Made by a program: the position numbers and the translations under genes. The notes beneath the pieces were generated by a model. The model did not search any database. It worked only from the letters and a program-made list of their open reading frames with translations, and was not told the origin of the DNA. This document shows positions 10,436 to 21,712 of a DNA stretch of 64,000 nucleotides, in pieces. The stretch's first letter is position 1. Each line of letters starts with the position of its first letter. Source of the DNA: an uncultured Pelagibacteraceae bacterium (GTDB lineage Bacteria > Pseudomonadota > Alphaproteobacteria > Pelagibacterales > Pelagibacteraceae); contig CACABZ010000001.1 in the NCBI GenBank assembly GCA_902530885.1, positions 41,847 to 105,846 on the forward strand, read 5' to 3'.

Positions 10436-11806
10436 CTAATTGATACCTTTTATACCTAGTTCTTTTATTTTACGGTGCAAAGCTGAACGCTCCATACCGA
10501 TAAATTCTGCTGTTTTAGAGATATTGCCCTGATTTTTTTTTAATTGTGTTATTAAATATTCTTTTTCAAATTGCTTTCTAGCTTCCTTAAGTGTTGAAGA
10601 AAATGAACTCTTAATATTTAGATTACTTTCTGTATTACTTTTATTAATCAAAATATCATTAATTAATTTATTTATATTTTCTTTACTCTCGTTCGCGGAG
10701 AGTATTGTAACTCTTTCTATTAAATTTCTTAACTCTCTAACGTTTCCAGGCCAATTATAAGTGTACAATTCATCGTTTTTAGTATCAATATCAATTTCTT
10801 GAACACCATTTATCTCTGATAGTTTTTTTTTAAAATAATTAATTAATTCTGGAATATCTTCAGTTCTAGCAGTTAAATGATTTAGTTCGATCGGAACAAC
10901 ATTTAATCTATGATACAAATCTTCTCTAAAATTACCTTTTGAAATTTCGTCTAACAAATTTTTTGAAGTTGAAGATATAATTCTTATATTTACGTTTACA
11001 TCACGTTTTCCATTAATTCTTCTAAATTTTTGGTCAATTAAAACTCTTAATATATTAGCCTGAGTATCCATCGGCATTTCGCTTACTTCATCAATTAGTA
11101 ATGTTCCTTTATTAGCTCTATCTAACACTCCAAACGAAATAGTTCCATCTTCAAATTCTTGACCGAATAACTCTTTCTCATAAATATTTTCTTTTAAAGC
11201 AGCTGCATTTATAACAACAAAGGCCTCTTTCCGTCTGTGAGAATGTTTATGAATTTTTCTCGCAACCAGTTCTTTGCCAGATCCTGTAGGTCCAGTAATT
11301 AAAACTCTACTCTCAGTTCCCGAAAGTTTTTCTATGGTTTTTTTAATTTTTATAATAGATGGGCTGCTTCCTATAAGATCAAAAGAATGGAATAGTTTAT
11401 TTTCAATTAAGTCCTTTTCTTTTTTTAAATTTGCCGTTTCTAAAGCTCGATTAACATAATTTAAAAGTTTATCTGTTGAGAAAGATGCACCTTTCTCAAT
11501 AAATTCATATGCGCCTAATCTTATAGACTCTAAAGCTATTTTAACAGTTGCATGGCCAGATATCATAATAACTGGTACTGAGCTTTTCTTTTGCATAATT
11601 ATTTTTAATAAATCTATTCCGTCTTTGTCTGCTTTATCAAGTTTTATATCAATAATCGCTAGATCTGGAATTTTTTTTTTTATTTCTAATACTGCCTGAT
11701 CATAATTAGCAGCTGATCTTATATTAAAATTCTTTTCTTTAAGAATATTACAAATCAAATATCTTATATCTGGATTATCATCTATTACTAAAATTTCTTT
11801 ACTCAT
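10436..11806 (-). CDS. ntrX: NtrX-type sigma54-family response regulator
   Basis: Receiver domain, AAA+ (GPTGSGKELVARKIH, GTLLIDEVSEMP), Fis-type HTH; next to histidine kinase and trkA. Confidence 0.92.
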   Translation of the reverse strand: MSKEILVIDDNPDIRYLICNILKEKNFNIRSAANYDQAVLEIKKKIPDLAIIDIKLDKADKDGIDLLKIIMQKKSSVPVIMISGHATVKIALESIRLGAYEFIEKGASFSTDKLLNYVNRALETANLKKEKDLIENKLFHSFDLIGSSPSIIKIKKTIEKLSGTESRVLITGPTGSGKELVARKIHKHSHRRKEAFVVINAAALKENIYEKELFGQEFEDGTISFGVLDRANKGTLLIDEVSEMPMDTQANILRVLIDQKFRRINGKRDVNVNIRIISSTSKNLLDEISKGNFREDLYHRLNVVPIELNHLTARTEDIPELINYFKKKLSEINGVQEIDIDTKNDELYTYNWPGNVRELRNLIERVTILSANESKENINKLINDILINKSNTESNLNIKSSFSSTLKEARKQFEKEYLITQLKKNQGNISKTAEFIGMERSALHRKIKELGIKGIN

Positions 11807-13575
11807 GTTATCGTGCTAGGTAAAATAATTTCAACCCTTGTTCCTTTCTTAAAATTGTTTATAAAAAATTCTCCAGAGTGTTCGTTTATAATTTTATTAA
11901 CTATAGGTAGGCCTAAACCAGTGCCTTTACTTTTAGTTGTAAAATAAGGAGTCATAGCTTTTTTTGTATCCGTAATTCCTTTACCGTTATCAATTATTGT
12001 GACTAATATATAGTCATTATTAGTTACGATTTCTATGTCAATTTTGCCTTTATAATCTGGGTTTTTAAGTATAATTTCATCTATCGACTCATCAGCGTTT
12101 TTAATTAAATTTATAAAAACTCTATAAAGTTGTTCTTCATCTCCATTGATTAAATTTTTGTCAGTTTTGTTAAAATTAATTTTGCTTTTGAGTGAAAGTT
12201 TTAAAAAATTTATTGAACGATCAACAACTTTACTTAAATCAATCTTTTTAAAAACAGGTCTTGGCATTCGCGCAAAATGAGAAAATTCGTTAACTAAATT
12301 CTCAATATCTTTTATCTGTCTATTAATAGTTTGCAAATAATCTTCAAATTGTTTTTTTTCATCTCCAATTTTTTTGGAGTATTTATCTCTAAGTCTTTCA
12401 ATTGATAGCTGAATAGGCGTTAAAGGATTTTTAATCTCATGTGCAAGTTTACGTGCAACTACTTCCCAAGCTTCATATCTTTCTGTTATTAAAAGTTTAT
12501 CCTGTTGTCTTTTAAATCTATTAATCATGTTGTTAAAATTATTATTTAATTTTTTTATTTCTTCATCTGCTTCGATATCTGGCACTTTAGTATTTAACTC
12601 CCCTTTGCTAATATTCTCCGAGGCGGTTATAAGATTAATAATTGGCTTAGTAAGTCTTCGAGCAAAAGTTATAGCTATTGCAGTTGATAAAAATAATAAT
12701 AAAGTTATGACAATTATATAAATTATCGCAAAAGTTATTTTAATTCCTGTTTGGCTGTTCTCTATTGAATAATAGAAATTTACGGCTTTTTCTGTCTCGT
12801 TTAAATACTTTAAAATTTCAGAATCTATATCTCTTGATATATACAAATAAGTATCAATGAAAGAATTTAATTTTATCATGACTGAGGTTTTATTTTCTAA
12901 ATTTCCAGGAATTATTACTGGCACTCCTTTCAAAGCCTCATCAAAAGTTTCTTCTGAAGGAATAGTAAAATCGTTAATCTGATCGTTTGTATCAGAAATT
13001 AATATATTTCCTGCACTGTCAATTAATAATACGTCGTCAATCCTCCTTAATATTTTTTCAGCATTAATGACTCTTAAAAATCTTTTAGGATTATTATAAA
13101 AAAAATTTGATGCCCTATTGAGACCTACACTCATAAGTATAACATCAGATTTTACATTTTTCTTACTTTCTTCTAGATAATTCTTTGCAACATCGTTAGA
13201 GTTATTTACTGCTTTTGATATTTGATCATCAAAATATTTTTGTAAACCAAAATTAAATATGAATAATGAAAATATAGCAACAAGAAGCGATGGTATAAAA
13301 GTGAATAAAGAAAAAAGTGAAACGTATTTTAAATTAGTCTGAGAGCCAGATTTATTTTTTTGGCCTGCGGTATAAAATCTTAAAAAATTAGTAAAAATAA
13401 GATAAAAAAAAGCAAGCAATAGAACTATATCAACAGTTAATAATATAAGTATATTGTTTTCCGTTAATGGTATAAAACCTTCATTAATAAAGGTTAGAAA
13501 AGTTATAATTCCAAGAAATATACAAATAAAAGATGATATTATAATCCAATTAAAGTTTTTAATAATTTTAAACAT
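11803..13575 (-). CDS. ntrY: NtrY-type sensor histidine kinase
   Basis: TM domain, HAMP, HEIKNPLTPIQLS, NLIKNADES, GLGLPIV. Confidence 0.92.
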   Translation of the reverse strand: MFKIIKNFNWIIISSFICIFLGIITFLTFINEGFIPLTENNILILLTVDIVLLLAFFYLIFTNFLRFYTAGQKNKSGSQTNLKYVSLFSLFTFIPSLLVAIFSLFIFNFGLQKYFDDQISKAVNNSNDVAKNYLEESKKNVKSDVILMSVGLNRASNFFYNNPKRFLRVINAEKILRRIDDVLLIDSAGNILISDTNDQINDFTIPSEETFDEALKGVPVIIPGNLENKTSVMIKLNSFIDTYLYISRDIDSEILKYLNETEKAVNFYYSIENSQTGIKITFAIIYIIVITLLLFLSTAIAITFARRLTKPIINLITASENISKGELNTKVPDIEADEEIKKLNNNFNNMINRFKRQQDKLLITERYEAWEVVARKLAHEIKNPLTPIQLSIERLRDKYSKKIGDEKKQFEDYLQTINRQIKDIENLVNEFSHFARMPRPVFKKIDLSKVVDRSINFLKLSLKSKINFNKTDKNLINGDEEQLYRVFINLIKNADESIDEIILKNPDYKGKIDIEIVTNNDYILVTIIDNGKGITDTKKAMTPYFTTKSKGTGLGLPIVNKIINEHSGEFFINNFKKGTRVEIILPSTIT

Positions 13576-13615
13576 ATAATTAACTATTTATATAAATATA
13601 CTATAATTTAATACA

Positions 13616-14761
13616 ATGAGTTTTTGCTTTATCATTTTAGCCGGCGGAAAAAGTTTGCGATTTAAATCCAAAGTATCAAAACCATATCAAAAATTAGGAA
13701 GTAAATCATTAGTTGAAATTAGTATAGATAAAGCCCGTAAATTTAAACTTATTAAAAAAATAATTCTTGTACATAGTAAAAAAGATACAAGTCGAGCAAA
13801 ATCGTTGAAATTAAAAAATGTTAAATTAATTCTTGGTGGTAATAATAGGCAGCAATCAGCATATAATGCTTTAAAGAGTATTAAAAAAAATAATAAAATA
13901 TCAAAAGTATTAATTCATGATGCGGCTAGACCAAATTTTTCATTAAAATTATTGCGCAATATAATAACTAACATGAAAAATTATAGAGCAGTTGTCCCCC
14001 AAATAGATATACACGATGCTATTAAGCAAAAATTAGAAAGCAGTCTCAATGAATACATAATTGGAAAAGACAGAGATAAATTATTTTTAACTCAAACTCC
14101 TCAAGCATTTAAATTTAATGAAATATATAGTCTACATAAAACAAAACGAGAAAAATATAGGGATGATGACATTTCATTATATCTTGATCTCAACAAAGTT
14201 AAATTTATTAAAGGAGAAAAAAATAATTTTAAAATTACAGATCAATCAGATTTTAACATTTTAAAAAGATATTTTAAGACTAACATCAATGTAGGTATAG
14301 GTTTTGATGTCCATAGATTAGTTCCAAATAGAAAACTTTTTTTAGGTGGGTTAAAAATTAAATCATCTTTGGGAACATTGGGCCATTCAGATGGTGATCC
14401 CGTGTTACATTCTGTAACCGATGCAATACTTGGAGCTTGTAAAATGGGTGATATAGGTCAAATGTTTTCTGACAAAAGCATTAAATACAAAAATATAAGA
14501 TCAACAATTTTACTTAAAGAAGTAATAAAAAAAATAAAGAACAATGGTTATTGCATTAATAATTTAGATATAAATGTTATAACACAAACTCCAAAGATAA
14601 AAATTTATAAAAATAAAATGTTAAAAAATATTTCAAAGCTATGCGAAATTTCAGAAGATCAAATTAATATCAAGGGTAAGACAACAGAAAAATTAGGTGT
14701 GATTGGCAAAGAAAAAGCTATTGCTTGTGAAGCAATAACTTCTGTCATCAAATATGATTAA
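13616..14761 (+). CDS. ispDF: Bifunctional IspD/IspF (MEP pathway)
   Basis: IspD ILAGGKSLRFKSKVSKPYQKL, VLIHDAARP; IspF GIGFDVHRL, GHSDGDPVLHSVTDAILGA. Confidence 0.95.
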   Translation: MSFCFIILAGGKSLRFKSKVSKPYQKLGSKSLVEISIDKARKFKLIKKIILVHSKKDTSRAKSLKLKNVKLILGGNNRQQSAYNALKSIKKNNKISKVLIHDAARPNFSLKLLRNIITNMKNYRAVVPQIDIHDAIKQKLESSLNEYIIGKDRDKLFLTQTPQAFKFNEIYSLHKTKREKYRDDDISLYLDLNKVKFIKGEKNNFKITDQSDFNILKRYFKTNINVGIGFDVHRLVPNRKLFLGGLKIKSSLGTLGHSDGDPVLHSVTDAILGACKMGDIGQMFSDKSIKYKNIRSTILLKEVIKKIKNNGYCINNLDINVITQTPKIKIYKNKMLKNISKLCEISEDQINIKGKTTEKLGVIGKEKAIACEAITSVIKYD

Positions 14762-15257
14762 AAAATTTAATTATTTATTCGTTACTTTTTTTGGGATAGG
14801 AACATTTAGATTTGCGACAGGAACAATTTCTTCTTTGGTAACTACGATTTTTCTTTTCAGTTTTTTTAATATAATGCATTTCTCTTATTACACAATTTTA
14901 ACTTTCCTTATAATCATATTTCTATACTCATTTTATGCTGTAGCGGATTATATCAAAAATAATGATAATAAAGATCCAAAAGAAGTAGTTATCGATGAAG
15001 TAATAGGTCAAGCAATACCGATTTATCTTTATGAAATTTCACATGGAGCAAATAAAAATTTAGAGGAAACTTTTTTTTATTATATTTGCATTTTCATTCT
15101 TTTTAGGTTTTTCGATATAAAAAAACCCTTTCCTATTAATATGTTGGACAAAAGATTTAAAAATAGTTTTGGTGTTATATTTGATGATGTGTTAGCAGGT
15201 ATTTATGTAGTTTTAACTTTGGTTATTTTTATGATTATTAAAACAAAATTTTTTTAA
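14754..15257 (+). CDS. pgpA: Phosphatidylglycerophosphatase A
   Basis: GIGTFRFATGTISSLVTT, VIDEVIGQ, FDIKKPFPI, DDVLAGIY. Confidence 0.9.
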   Translation: MIKKFNYLFVTFFGIGTFRFATGTISSLVTTIFLFSFFNIMHFSYYTILTFLIIIFLYSFYAVADYIKNNDNKDPKEVVIDEVIGQAIPIYLYEISHGANKNLEETFFYYICIFILFRFFDIKKPFPINMLDKRFKNSFGVIFDDVLAGIYVVLTLVIFMIIKTKFF

Positions 15258-15724
15258 TGAGTTTGGAAAATAAAATATTTTTACTTTTAAGGAAAAGAAA
15301 ATTAAAAATTTCTGTTGCTGAATCTTGCACTGGAGGAATGCTTTCAAGTTCTTTAACCTCAACAAGTGGTTCATCAAAAGTTTTTTCAATGGGACTAGTG
15401 ACTTACTCCAATCAGGCTAAAATAGATATTTTAAAAGTCCCAAAAAAAACCATTAATAATCATGGAGCAGTAAGTGTTCAATGCTGTTTGGCTATGGTAG
15501 AAAATTTAAGTAAAATTAGTAAAGCTAATTTATGTGTTTCAGTAACTGGAATAGCTGGGCCTAAAGGTGGTTCGAAACAAAAACCAGTTGGATTAGTTTA
15601 TATAGGAATAAAAAAAAAGAGAATTATTAAGATAAATAAGTATGTCTTTAAAAACCTTGGTAGAAAATATATTCAAAAGGCCACTGTAAACAGAGCTTTA
15701 AAATTAATTCATAATTTTCTCTAA
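15257..15724 (+). CDS. pncC: CinA C-terminal domain protein (nicotinamide-nucleotide amidase, PncC)
   Basis: ISVAESCTGGMLSSSLTSTSGSSKVFSMGLVTYSN, GIAGPKGGSKQKPVGLVYIG. Confidence 0.9.
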   Translation: MSLENKIFLLLRKRKLKISVAESCTGGMLSSSLTSTSGSSKVFSMGLVTYSNQAKIDILKVPKKTINNHGAVSVQCCLAMVENLSKISKANLCVSVTGIAGPKGGSKQKPVGLVYIGIKKKRIIKINKYVFKNLGRKYIQKATVNRALKLIHNFL

Positions 15725-15997
15725 TATTTGAACTGCTAAAATATTTAATAAAAAAAAAATAATTATTACGTCAATGTAAAGCAGAAAAACCAATTTGTTT
15801 CTAAATCTTCTTTTTTTCAAAATATTGGGCTTATCTGGGTTATAATCCTCTTTTTTGTCTGGCCTGAAATCATAAGAAAATTTCCAATAATTGAAATCGG
15901 TCTCATTTGGGTCACCCGTGTTAAAATATTTTATATATTCTACTAAATACCACCAAAAAACTGAAAAAATTAAGATTAAAAATATTGTCCCTGCCAT
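15704..15997 (-). CDS. Small two-TM hypothetical membrane protein
   Basis: 97 aa with two hydrophobic segments; 21-nt convergent overlap with pncC. Confidence 0.6.
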   Translation of the reverse strand: MAGTIFLILIFSVFWWYLVEYIKYFNTGDPNETDFNYWKFSYDFRPDKKEDYNPDKPNILKKRRFRNKLVFLLYIDVIIIFFLLNILAVQILEKIMN

Positions 15998-16440
15998 TAC
16001 TTAAATAATTCTATAGCTCTTTTTTCAAAAGCATCAGCAATTTTTTTTAAACCAAGATTAAAGGATCTTTTCATAATAGCATTTAATAAATTATTTTTTA
16101 ATTCAAAATCAATATAAAAATCCAGTTGAGTTGAATTATTAATTTCCTTAAATGTCCATTCATTTTTTAAATGGCTTAAAGGCCCGCCTAAATTTGATAC
16201 AATAATTTTATCAATTGACTTATGATAATGAACTAAACTTGTATATGTCTCATTTAAAAATCTTTTACCAACTTTGAGATCTGCCTTTATTTCGATTATA
16301 TCACTCGTTTCTTTTTTTTCATGAATTTTTCCACCCAAACACCAAGGTACAAATTCAGGATATTTTTCAATATCAAGAACCATATTTATCAATTGATCTT
16401 TTTTACAAGGTATAATTTTCTTTATTGATGCTGTTGACAT
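15997..16440 (-). CDS. COQ10/RatA-type START-like polyketide cyclase family protein
   Basis: [21 protein letters not shown]...[16 protein letters not shown]...[22 protein letters not shown]; downstream of lipA. Confidence 0.85.
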   Translation of the reverse strand: MSTASIKKIIPCKKDQLINMVLDIEKYPEFVPWCLGGKIHEKKETSDIIEIKADLKVGKRFLNETYTSLVHYHKSIDKIIVSNLGGPLSHLKNEWTFKEINNSTQLDFYIDFELKNNLLNAIMKRSFNLGLKKIADAFEKRAIELFK

Positions 16441-17369
16441 TCAAGCTGTTTGTTTCTGGCATCTTGTAATTTTTTAAAATCCTCATCAGCATGGTATGAA
16501 GATCTTGTTAAAGGGGACGAAGATACTAGTAAAAAGCCTTTAGTCTTTGCAATCGTTTCAAATTCTTTAAACTCGCTAGGATTATAATAACGATCTAATG
16601 GATGATGTTTTGGTGATGGTTGTAAGTATTGACCAATTGTTATGAAATCGACTTCTGCTGATCTTAGATCGTCCATAACTTGAATGACCTCATCTTTATT
16701 TTCACCCAAGCCAATCATAATTCCAGATTTGGTAAAAACTTTTTTATTAATTTTTTTTACATTTTTTAATAACTCTAATGAGGCAAAATATCGAGCTCCA
16801 GGCCTAACTTTTGTATAAAGTCTTGGAACAGTTTCTATGTTATGATTAAATACATCTAAGTCAGCTTGTAAAACTTTTTTGTAAGCATCTCCTTTTCTTA
16901 AAAAATCTGGAGTTAATACCTCTATTGAGGTTTTAGGATTTTTATCACGAGTAGCTTTTACAACTTTATAAAAATGTTCAGAGCCTCCATCTTTTAGATC
17001 GTCTCTATCAACAGAGGTAATTACTACATGTTTAAGATTTAAGTTTTTGACTGCGTTAGCAATTTTTGCTGGTTCAAATAAATCAAGTTTTGAAGGTTTG
17101 CCTGTTTTAACATCACAAAATGCACAAGCTCGTGTGCATGTATCACCCATGATCATAAAGGTAGCGTGTTTTTTACTCCAGCATTCTGTAATGTTTGGAC
17201 AATTTGCTTCCTGACAAACTGTTACTAGATTATTCTGATTTACAATTTTTTTTGTTTGGAAAAATACTTGTGAATTGGTTACTTTTGATCTAATCCAATA
17301 TGGTTTTTTTTTAATTGGATTAAAAGGTTTATTAACTTTTTCAGGGTGTCTTTTATCTCTATCAATCAT
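16422..17369 (-). CDS. lipA: Lipoyl synthase
   Basis: Radical-SAM [62 protein letters not shown]. Confidence 0.96.
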   Translation of the reverse strand: MIDRDKRHPEKVNKPFNPIKKKPYWIRSKVTNSQVFFQTKKIVNQNNLVTVCQEANCPNITECWSKKHATFMIMGDTCTRACAFCDVKTGKPSKLDLFEPAKIANAVKNLNLKHVVITSVDRDDLKDGGSEHFYKVVKATRDKNPKTSIEVLTPDFLRKGDAYKKVLQADLDVFNHNIETVPRLYTKVRPGARYFASLELLKNVKKINKKVFTKSGIMIGLGENKDEVIQVMDDLRSAEVDFITIGQYLQPSPKHHPLDRYYNPSEFKEFETIAKTKGFLLVSSSPLTRSSYHADEDFKKLQDARNKQLECQQHQ

Positions 17370-17662
17370 TTTATTTTAATAATAATCTCATCATTTTTAC
17401 CTAGCTTTAATTTTTCTCTATAAATCATATCTAAAAAATCTTCATTTACGTTCGTTGACAACATGTTGTTTTTCTTTTCAAGTTCAAAAAGTTCTATTGA
17501 AAGTTTTTTTTCACTCAATACAAGATTATCATGTATTTTTTGTTTTTCATAAAAAGATATTAAGCCTCTTTCGCCTCCAATTAAATTTATTCCTATGTAT
17601 AATGTTAGAAAAATATTAAATAAAATAAATTTTTTATTTTTTAAACTTTCAATTAGTCGCAT
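17366..17662 (-). CDS. ftsB: Septum formation initiator (FtsB/DivIC-like)
   Basis: 98 aa, N-terminal TM + coiled coil, [11 protein letters not shown]; downstream of eno. Confidence 0.75.
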   Translation of the reverse strand: MRLIESLKNKKFILFNIFLTLYIGINLIGGERGLISFYEKQKIHDNLVLSEKKLSIELFELEKKNNMLSTNVNEDFLDMIYREKLKLGKNDEIIIKIK

Positions 17663-17664
17663 TA

Positions 17665-18921
17665 TTAGATTTTAGCCATTTTAGCTTGATTTCCAAGTTC
17701 TTCTTCGATACGCAATAATCTATTGTATTTAGCCACTCTTTCTGATCTCGCAAGAGAACCTGTTTTAATTTGTGAAGATTTTGTCGCCACTGCCAAATCA
17801 GCTATAAATGTGTCCTCAGTATCACCCGACCTATGTGAAATAATTGTATTAAAATTTGCTTTTTTAGCTAATGAAATAACTTCTAAAGTTTCTGTCAATG
17901 TTCCTATTTGATTTGGTTTTACTAAAATGCTATTTGCAGATTTTTCTAAAATACCTTTCTGCAATCTTTTTGTGTTTGTAACAAACAAATCGTCACCAAC
18001 TATTTGGACACTATTTCCGATTTCGCTAGTAATTTTTTTCCAAGACTTCCAATCTTCCTCTGCAAACGGGTCTTCAATTGATTTTATAGGGTATCTTGAC
18101 GTTAATTTTTTATAATAACCAATGACATCATCAACTGGCGTAAAATTTTTCGATTGAATTGCGTATTCACCTTTTTTATTAGTCAATTCATTAGCTGCAA
18201 TATCTAAACAAATAACGACATCATCTCCAGGCTTTAAATTTGATTTTTCAATTGCATCCACAATTAATTCTAATGCTTGTTCATTTGTATTTATTGATGG
18301 CGCAAAACCACCTTCATCACCTACATTAGTTTGCATTTTTTCAAATTTCAATAATTTTTTTAAATTTTGAATAACTAAAAAACATTTTTCAATGGCATCT
18401 GTGAAATTTTGAGATGAGTCAGGTCTTATCATAAACTCTTGAATATTTAAATCATTGTCAGCATGAGCTCCTCCATTTATAATATTCATTAATGGAATAG
18501 GTAGAGAATAACTATTGCCTAGGTTTTTAAAAAGAAATTTCTTATTAGCTATTGCTGAACATTTTGAATTAGCTAATGATACTGCAAGTGTAGCATTAGC
18601 TCCAAGATTTGTTTTATTATCAGTTCCATCTAAATCTAATAAAACTTTGTCTATTTTTTTTTGATCATCTACATTTAAACCTTTCAATTTAGCTGAGATT
18701 TTATTATTTATATTTTCGACTGCAATGTTTACGCTCTTGCCCAAAAATTCATTATTATTTTGATCTCTTAATTCATGAGCTTCAAATTTTCCAGTTGAAG
18801 CACCTGAGGGTGAAATGGCATTTGCAGAAATGCCATTTTCTAAAAATATTTCCGCTTCAACAGTTGGATTTCCTCTACTGTCAAAGACTTGTCTGCCTTT
18901 TACTGATTTAATTCTTATCAT
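17665..18921 (-). CDS. eno: Enolase
   Basis: GRQVFDSRGNPTVEAE, NVGDEGGFAP, VGDDLFVTN, SHRSGDTEDTFIADLAV. Confidence 0.98.
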   Translation of the reverse strand: MIRIKSVKGRQVFDSRGNPTVEAEIFLENGISANAISPSGASTGKFEAHELRDQNNNEFLGKSVNIAVENINNKISAKLKGLNVDDQKKIDKVLLDLDGTDNKTNLGANATLAVSLANSKCSAIANKKFLFKNLGNSYSLPIPLMNIINGGAHADNDLNIQEFMIRPDSSQNFTDAIEKCFLVIQNLKKLLKFEKMQTNVGDEGGFAPSINTNEQALELIVDAIEKSNLKPGDDVVICLDIAANELTNKKGEYAIQSKNFTPVDDVIGYYKKLTSRYPIKSIEDPFAEEDWKSWKKITSEIGNSVQIVGDDLFVTNTKRLQKGILEKSANSILVKPNQIGTLTETLEVISLAKKANFNTIISHRSGDTEDTFIADLAVATKSSQIKTGSLARSERVAKYNRLLRIEEELGNQAKMAKI

Positions 18922-18923
18922 TA

Positions 18924-19745
18924 TTATTTTACTAATTTATCAATTTCAGCTAATTTTTTTAATAAATTTTTTATCTCTTTTAGTGGAATCATATTTGGAC
19001 CATCTGATGGGGCGTTATCTGGATCTTCATGAGTTTCCATAAAAATCGCACCGATACCAACGGCTACCGCTGCTCTTGCCAAATGAGGCACGAATTCTCT
19101 TTGACCACCACTTTTCTCTCCCATGCCTCCAGGTTGTTGGACAGAGTGAGTTGCATCAAAAACTATTGGATAACCAAATTTTGACATTATTGGTAAAGCT
19201 CTCATATCAGAAACCAAAGTATTGTATCCAAAACTAGCTCCTCTCTCTGTGATTAAAATATTTTTATTACCAGAGTCTTCAATTTTTTTAATTACATTAG
19301 ACATGTCCCAAGGAGCTAAGAACTGTCCTTTCTTTACATTAATTATTTTTCCTGTTTTGGCTGCTGAAATTAATAAATCTGTTTGTCTACATAAAAAAGC
19401 TGGAATTTGCAAAACATCAACATGATTAGCTACTAAAGAACATTGTTCAGTAGTATGTACATCAGTTAAAACTGGCACGTCGACTTCCTTTTTAATCTTA
19501 TCGAAAATGGGTAAAGATTTATCTAAACCAATACCTCTTTGTCCTTTTAAGCTAGTTCTATTAGCTTTATCAAAAGATGTCTTATAAATTAAATTAATAT
19601 TAAGCTCATCTGTTATCTTTTTTAACTCAGATGAAATTTTTAAAGCATGAGCTTCACTTTCAAGTTGACATGGACCAGCTATTAAAGTGAAAGATTTATC
19701 ATTAGCAATTTCAAAATTAGCACATTTGACTTTATGATTTGTCAT
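18924..19745 (-). CDS. kdsA: 3-deoxy-8-phosphooctulonate (KDO-8-P) synthase
   Basis: [41 protein letters not shown]. Confidence 0.96.
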   Translation of the reverse strand: MTNHKVKCANFEIANDKSFTLIAGPCQLESEAHALKISSELKKITDELNINLIYKTSFDKANRTSLKGQRGIGLDKSLPIFDKIKKEVDVPVLTDVHTTEQCSLVANHVDVLQIPAFLCRQTDLLISAAKTGKIINVKKGQFLAPWDMSNVIKKIEDSGNKNILITERGASFGYNTLVSDMRALPIMSKFGYPIVFDATHSVQQPGGMGEKSGGQREFVPHLARAAVAVGIGAIFMETHEDPDNAPSDGPNMIPLKEIKNLLKKLAEIDKLVK

Positions 19746-21364
19746 TGTATCGAATTCTTTTTTGCGGCTTTTATAAATGATGAGAATAAAGGATGGGGTG
19801 CCAAAGGTCTAGATTTAAATTCAGGATGAAATTGTACTCCTATGAACCACGGATGATCCTTTAGCTCAATAATTTCTGGGAGTTTATTATCAGGTGATAG
19901 TCCAGAGAAAATCATACCTTTACCTTCAAAATGATTTTTGTAGTTAATATTAACCTCATATCTATGTCGATGTCTTTCATTAATTTTACTAGAATTATAT
20001 ATTTGACTGATTTTTGTGTCTTTTTTAAGTCGTGCTTCATAACTGCCTAAGCGCATTGTCCCGCCTAGATTTTTATCAGTACCCCTCATTATTTTTCCAT
20101 CTTTGATCCACTCGCTCATCAAACCCACGACTGAAGCCTTGGAATTGCCGAATTCACTTGAAGTAGCATTCTTTATTTTTAATTTGTTTCTAGCAAATTC
20201 TATGACTGCCATTTGCATTCCGAAACAAATTCCTAAAAAGGGAATTTTATTTTTTCTTGCATAGCTTATTGCAGCAATTTTACCCTCTGTTCCTCTTTTA
20301 CCAAACCCTCCAGGTATTAGAATACCTGCAACATTATTTAGTTTTTCTTTAATCTGATTTGGTTTTAAATTATCGGACTCAATCCTTATAAGATTGACTT
20401 TTAAATTATTGGCTATCCCACCGTGAGTTAAAGCCTCGTCTAGAGACTTGTAAGCATCTTTAAGCTCTACATATTTACCAATTACTCCAATATTTACTTT
20501 ATTATTTGTATTTAATACTAAATTAGTTATTCTTTTCCATGGTTTTAAATTTACTTTCTTTTTAGATTTAATTTTAAAATAATTTAGTACCCGCTCATCT
20601 AATTTTTCCTTATTAAAACTGATAGGAGCTTCATATATAGTTTTCACATCAACCGTTTCAATAACATCTTCAATAGATACATTACAAAATAAAGAGATCT
20701 TTTTTCTTTGATTTAGTGGTATAGTTCTCTCTGATCTACATATGATGATATCTGGTTGAATACCTATACTTCTAAGTTCTTTAACAGAGTGTTGTGTGGG
20801 CTTGGTTTTTATTTCATCAGAAGCTTTCATATAAGGCACTAAGGTAAGATGAATAAATAAGGTATTTGTTCGTCCGTATTCATTTGAAAATTGTCTAATT
20901 GCCTCTAAGAAGGGAAGGCTTTCTATATCACCTACGGTTCCACCAATCTCACATATTACGAAATCCTCTTTTGAAACATCATTTTTAATAAATTCTTTTA
21001 TTCTATTGGTTATATGAGGAATTACTTGAACTGTTTTTCCCAAATATTTTCCCTGACGTTCTCTTTTTAAAACATCGTTATAGATTTTTCCAGTTGTTAT
21101 GTTGTCGGTTTTTTTGGCTGAAATACCAGAGAATCTTTCGTAATGGCCTAAGTCAAGATCGGTTTCAGCTCCATCATCGGTAACAAAAACTTCTCCATGC
21201 TGAAACGGGCTCATTGTGCCTGGGTCTACGTTAAGATAAGGATCTAATTTTCTTATTCTAACTTTATAACCTCTTGATTGAAGTAAGTAAGCTAAAGATG
21301 CAGAAGACAATCCTTTACCTAAAGATGAAACCACGCCGCCAGTTACGAATATATATCGCGCCAT
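19742..21364 (-). CDS. pyrG: CTP synthase
   Basis: [60 protein letters not shown] domain [18 protein letters not shown]. Confidence 0.98.
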   Translation of the reverse strand: MARYIFVTGGVVSSLGKGLSSASLAYLLQSRGYKVRIRKLDPYLNVDPGTMSPFQHGEVFVTDDGAETDLDLGHYERFSGISAKKTDNITTGKIYNDVLKRERQGKYLGKTVQVIPHITNRIKEFIKNDVSKEDFVICEIGGTVGDIESLPFLEAIRQFSNEYGRTNTLFIHLTLVPYMKASDEIKTKPTQHSVKELRSIGIQPDIIICRSERTIPLNQRKKISLFCNVSIEDVIETVDVKTIYEAPISFNKEKLDERVLNYFKIKSKKKVNLKPWKRITNLVLNTNNKVNIGVIGKYVELKDAYKSLDEALTHGGIANNLKVNLIRIESDNLKPNQIKEKLNNVAGILIPGGFGKRGTEGKIAAISYARKNKIPFLGICFGMQMAVIEFARNKLKIKNATSSEFGNSKASVVGLMSEWIKDGKIMRGTDKNLGGTMRLGSYEARLKKDTKISQIYNSSKINERHRHRYEVNINYKNHFEGKGMIFSGLSPDNKLPEIIELKDHPWFIGVQFHPEFKSRPLAPHPLFSSFIKAAKKNSIQ

Positions 21365-21404
21365 GGAAGTATGTTATACTTTAAAATTGTGTTAAAAAAA
21401 AGTT

Positions 21405-21707
21405 TTATTTACTTGACTCAGGTATTTGTGGAAGCGTCTCGTCTTTTTCTTCCTCTAATTCTAATACTGATTGGGTTTTTCTAATTTCATCTCTAGAGAT
21501 AGCTACTAAAACAATGCTACAAATTATGAATAAACTAGCAATTATTGTTGTTAATTTTGTAAGAAAAGTTCCAACAGACCTTGAAGACGTGAAATTATCC
21601 TGTGAAACACCAAGTCCAAGTGCTCCTCCCTCAGATCTTTGTAAAAGAACAACTACAACTAATATTATTGCTAAGATGATGTTTGTAATTACAAGTATAT
21701 TTTCCAT
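21405..21707 (-). CDS. secG: Preprotein translocase subunit SecG
   Basis: VVVLLQRSEGGALGLGVSQDNFTSSRSVGTFLTKLT; between tpiA and pyrG. Confidence 0.92.
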   Translation of the reverse strand: MENILVITNIILAIILVVVVLLQRSEGGALGLGVSQDNFTSSRSVGTFLTKLTTIIASLFIICSIVLVAISRDEIRKTQSVLELEEEKDETLPQIPESSK

Positions 21708-21712
21708 GAACT

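Noticed and set aside
17723-19425. Plus-strand ORFs at 17723, 17927, 18815, 19222
   Set aside because: Antisense to eno and kdsA, which have full conserved motifs.
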